DNA of 64,000 bases from Anaerovibrio lipolyticus (GTDB taxonomy: Bacteria > Bacillota > Negativicutes > Selenomonadales > Selenomonadaceae). The notes beneath the pieces were generated by a model, which saw nothing but the letters and a program-made list of their open reading frames with translations, made no database searches and was not told where the DNA came from. Shown here one piece after another: positions 62,751-64,000 of this stretch; the first letter of the stretch is position 1; each line of letters opens with the position of its first letter. Location of the stretch: contig NZ_JADYTY010000002.1 of NCBI RefSeq assembly GCF_021531495.1, positions 62,001-126,000 on the forward strand. Reading direction: 5' to 3'. Both the position numbers and the translations under genes were made by a program.

Positions 62751-64000
62751 TTAGTCCTCCGACAACCAGGTCTTAACCAGCATTGCCATTTCAGCAGGCT
62801 TATTGCGGATAAGTTCCTCAATAGTCTGACGCTCTGACAGATGCTCCTGCTCCTCCTGAGTCATTTCCTCAGGCTCTATCTCGCCATTCTCCAGCATAGC
62901 AGCACGGGCCTCCTCAGCACGCTGTCTCTCCAGCTCAGCCTCTTCCTCTGCCAAACGGGCAGCCTCGGCCTCAGCCTCCAGACGCTTCTTACGCTTCCAG
63001 TAGAAGTAACCAGCTATGCCGCCTATCAACAGCAGAATAGCTGCTACAATCAGGGCAATCTTCAAATTAGCTGCATCCTTGGCGGCCTGCTCCTCTGCTG
63101 CCTGTTTATCAGCAGCCTCAGTGCTGAATGGCAACGGCTCAACAGATACAGTATCACCACGGTCTGCGTTAATGCCCACAGCAGAAGCCACAGAACGCTG
63201 AATGCTTTCCTGCTGTGCCTGAGTAATATCCTCATTAACCAAAACCGCAATATTTACACGCTTAATAGAACCTGGAGAAGCCACTGTCTTTTCCTTGGCC
63301 TCATTAATCTCATAATTCTTGGTGCTTTCTTTCTTAGAGTAATTAGCATTGCTATTATTGTTCTGAGCCACATAGCCAGGTACATTGGACTGTACTCCAG
63401 CTGGGCCTCCTGGTGAATTGGAGGTGCCATTATAGGACTCATTAATAGTCTGCTCACTGCGAATGATACCAGAATCATCCACCACCGGTGTATAGGTCTG
63501 AGTATCAGTCTGACGCTGATCGAAATCCAGCTCCACATTTACCCGCACATAGGAATGTCCCACGCCTATGGCCTGATCCAGCATGGACTGTACGTCCTTC
63601 TGCATCCGTTCCTGAACCTTGCGAGTCATATCCAGTTGAGTCATGGTCTTGATGCTTACATTATCCTCATCCTCATCTGGATCATTGAGAATCTTGCCAG
63701 TTTCATCCACTACGGTAATATTCTCTGGCACCAATCCCTGTACACTGCGGGAAGCCAGATTCACAATACCCTTAACTTCCTTTTTATTCAGCTGCTGATT
63801 AGGCTTCAGCTTCAACATAATGGAAGCAGTAGCTGGCTTTTCATTCTTCTTGTACAGGCTGTCCTCTGGCAAAACAATATGTACTCTTGCCTTTTCTACA
63901 GCCTCAATCTGTTCAATAGTACGAGTCAGCTCACCCTGCAGGGCCTGCAGATAATTCACCTTGTTCTGGAATTCTGTTACCCCCAGCTTGCTATCATCGA
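62751..64000 (-). CDS. fliF: Flagellar MS-ring protein FliF, 5' end beyond the window
   Basis: About 416 C-terminal codons are present; the frame is open through the window edge, with DDSKLGVTEFQNKVNYLQAL at its visible start. YscJ/FliF domain features follow (VEKARVHIVLPEDSLYKKNE, NLASRSVQGLVPENITVVD), then the beta-collar region, a Ser/Asn/Gly loop, and the second membrane helix IALIVAAILLLIGGIAGYFY (about residue 305 of the visible part). The C-terminal tail ends in PAEMAMLVKTWLSED, the FliG-binding segment. The GTG at 63959 is only an internal Val. Confidence 0.95.
   Translation of the reverse strand, partial: DDSKLGVTEFQNKVNYLQALQGELTRTIEQIEAVEKARVHIVLPEDSLYKKNEKPATASIMLKLKPNQQLNKKEVKGIVNLASRSVQGLVPENITVVDETGKILNDPDEDEDNVSIKTMTQLDMTRKVQERMQKDVQSMLDQAIGVGHSYVRVNVELDFDQRQTDTQTYTPVVDDSGIIRSEQTINESYNGTSNSPGGPAGVQSNVPGYVAQNNNSNANYSKKESTKNYEINEAKEKTVASPGSIKRVNIAVLVNEDITQAQQESIQRSVASAVGINADRGDTVSVEPLPFSTEAADKQAAEEQAAKDAANLKIALIVAAILLLIGGIAGYFYWKRKKRLEAEAEAARLAEEEAELERQRAEEARAAMLENGEIEPEEMTQEEQEHLSERQTIEELIRNKPAEMAMLVKTWLSED

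Overview
The window looks like a chromosomal segment of a diderm (outer-membrane) Firmicute, most likely class Negativicutes (Selenomonas/Anaerovibrio-like). The flagellar and chemotaxis genes have a Firmicutes layout: FliY with CheC-like modules, CheC/CheD, FlbD/SwrD, MotE and the small 'flg operon' protein between flgD and flbD. They sit on the same chromosome as nucleotide-sugar pathways typical of O-antigen or flagellin glycans. The genus is an inference; no rRNA or other marker is present. Almost every gene lies on the minus strand, so the text below follows transcription from high to low coordinates.

Region 1 (about 64.0-33.6 kb): the flagellar/chemotaxis superoperon. It begins inside fliF and runs fliG-fliH-fliI-fliJ, a lytic transglycosylase, motE, fliK, flgD and the flg-operon protein. 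A structured intergenic stretch with a strong terminator follows. Then come flbD-fliL-fliM-fliY-cheY-fliO-fliP-fliQ-fliR-flhB-flhA-flhF-flhG, then a PilZ brake protein, cheB-cheA-cheW-cheC-cheD, a small membrane protein, fliA, fapA (DUF342), and two poorly characterised small proteins. Predicted sigma-A promoters before fliL, cheY and the PilZ gene may divide it. The hook gene flgE is absent from its usual place before flbD. cheR, receptors and flagellin are not in the window.

Region 2 (about 33.5-31.9 kb): a tRNA-Ala(GGC) with a full consensus promoter and its own terminator. Next to it are the only two plus-strand genes, a membrane-anchored polysaccharide deacetylase and a small unknown membrane protein, which end at a palindromic terminator.

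Region 3 (about 31.6-26.0 kb): housekeeping genes map (with an SEC-C zinc motif), ubiB-like kinase, aroH, ridA and tkt, closed by a good intrinsic terminator.

Region 4 (about 25.9 kb to position 1): a 26-kb surface-glycan operon behind a good promoter. It starts with a membrane-bound UDP-GlcNAc 4,6-dehydratase and the wbpA-wbpB-wbpD-wbpE set, which makes UDP-2,3-diacetamido-2,3-dideoxyglucuronate. A flippase-type ABC exporter follows. Then comes a complete legionaminic-acid set (legB, legC, legG, legI, PglD/LegH-like acetyltransferase, PtmE-like nucleotidyltransferase, two Gfo/Idh/MocA proteins, legF/CMP-sugar synthetase). The promoter-distal end is visibly more AT-rich and holds assembly functions: a deacetylase-like protein, two methyltransferases, three probable glycosyltransferases, a UDP-ManNAc dehydrogenase and a FemAB/GNAT-like transferase cut by the window edge. 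Together the genes suggest a legionaminate-containing O-antigen, capsule or flagellin glycan. No CRISPR array, insertion sequence, phage gene or rRNA was seen.
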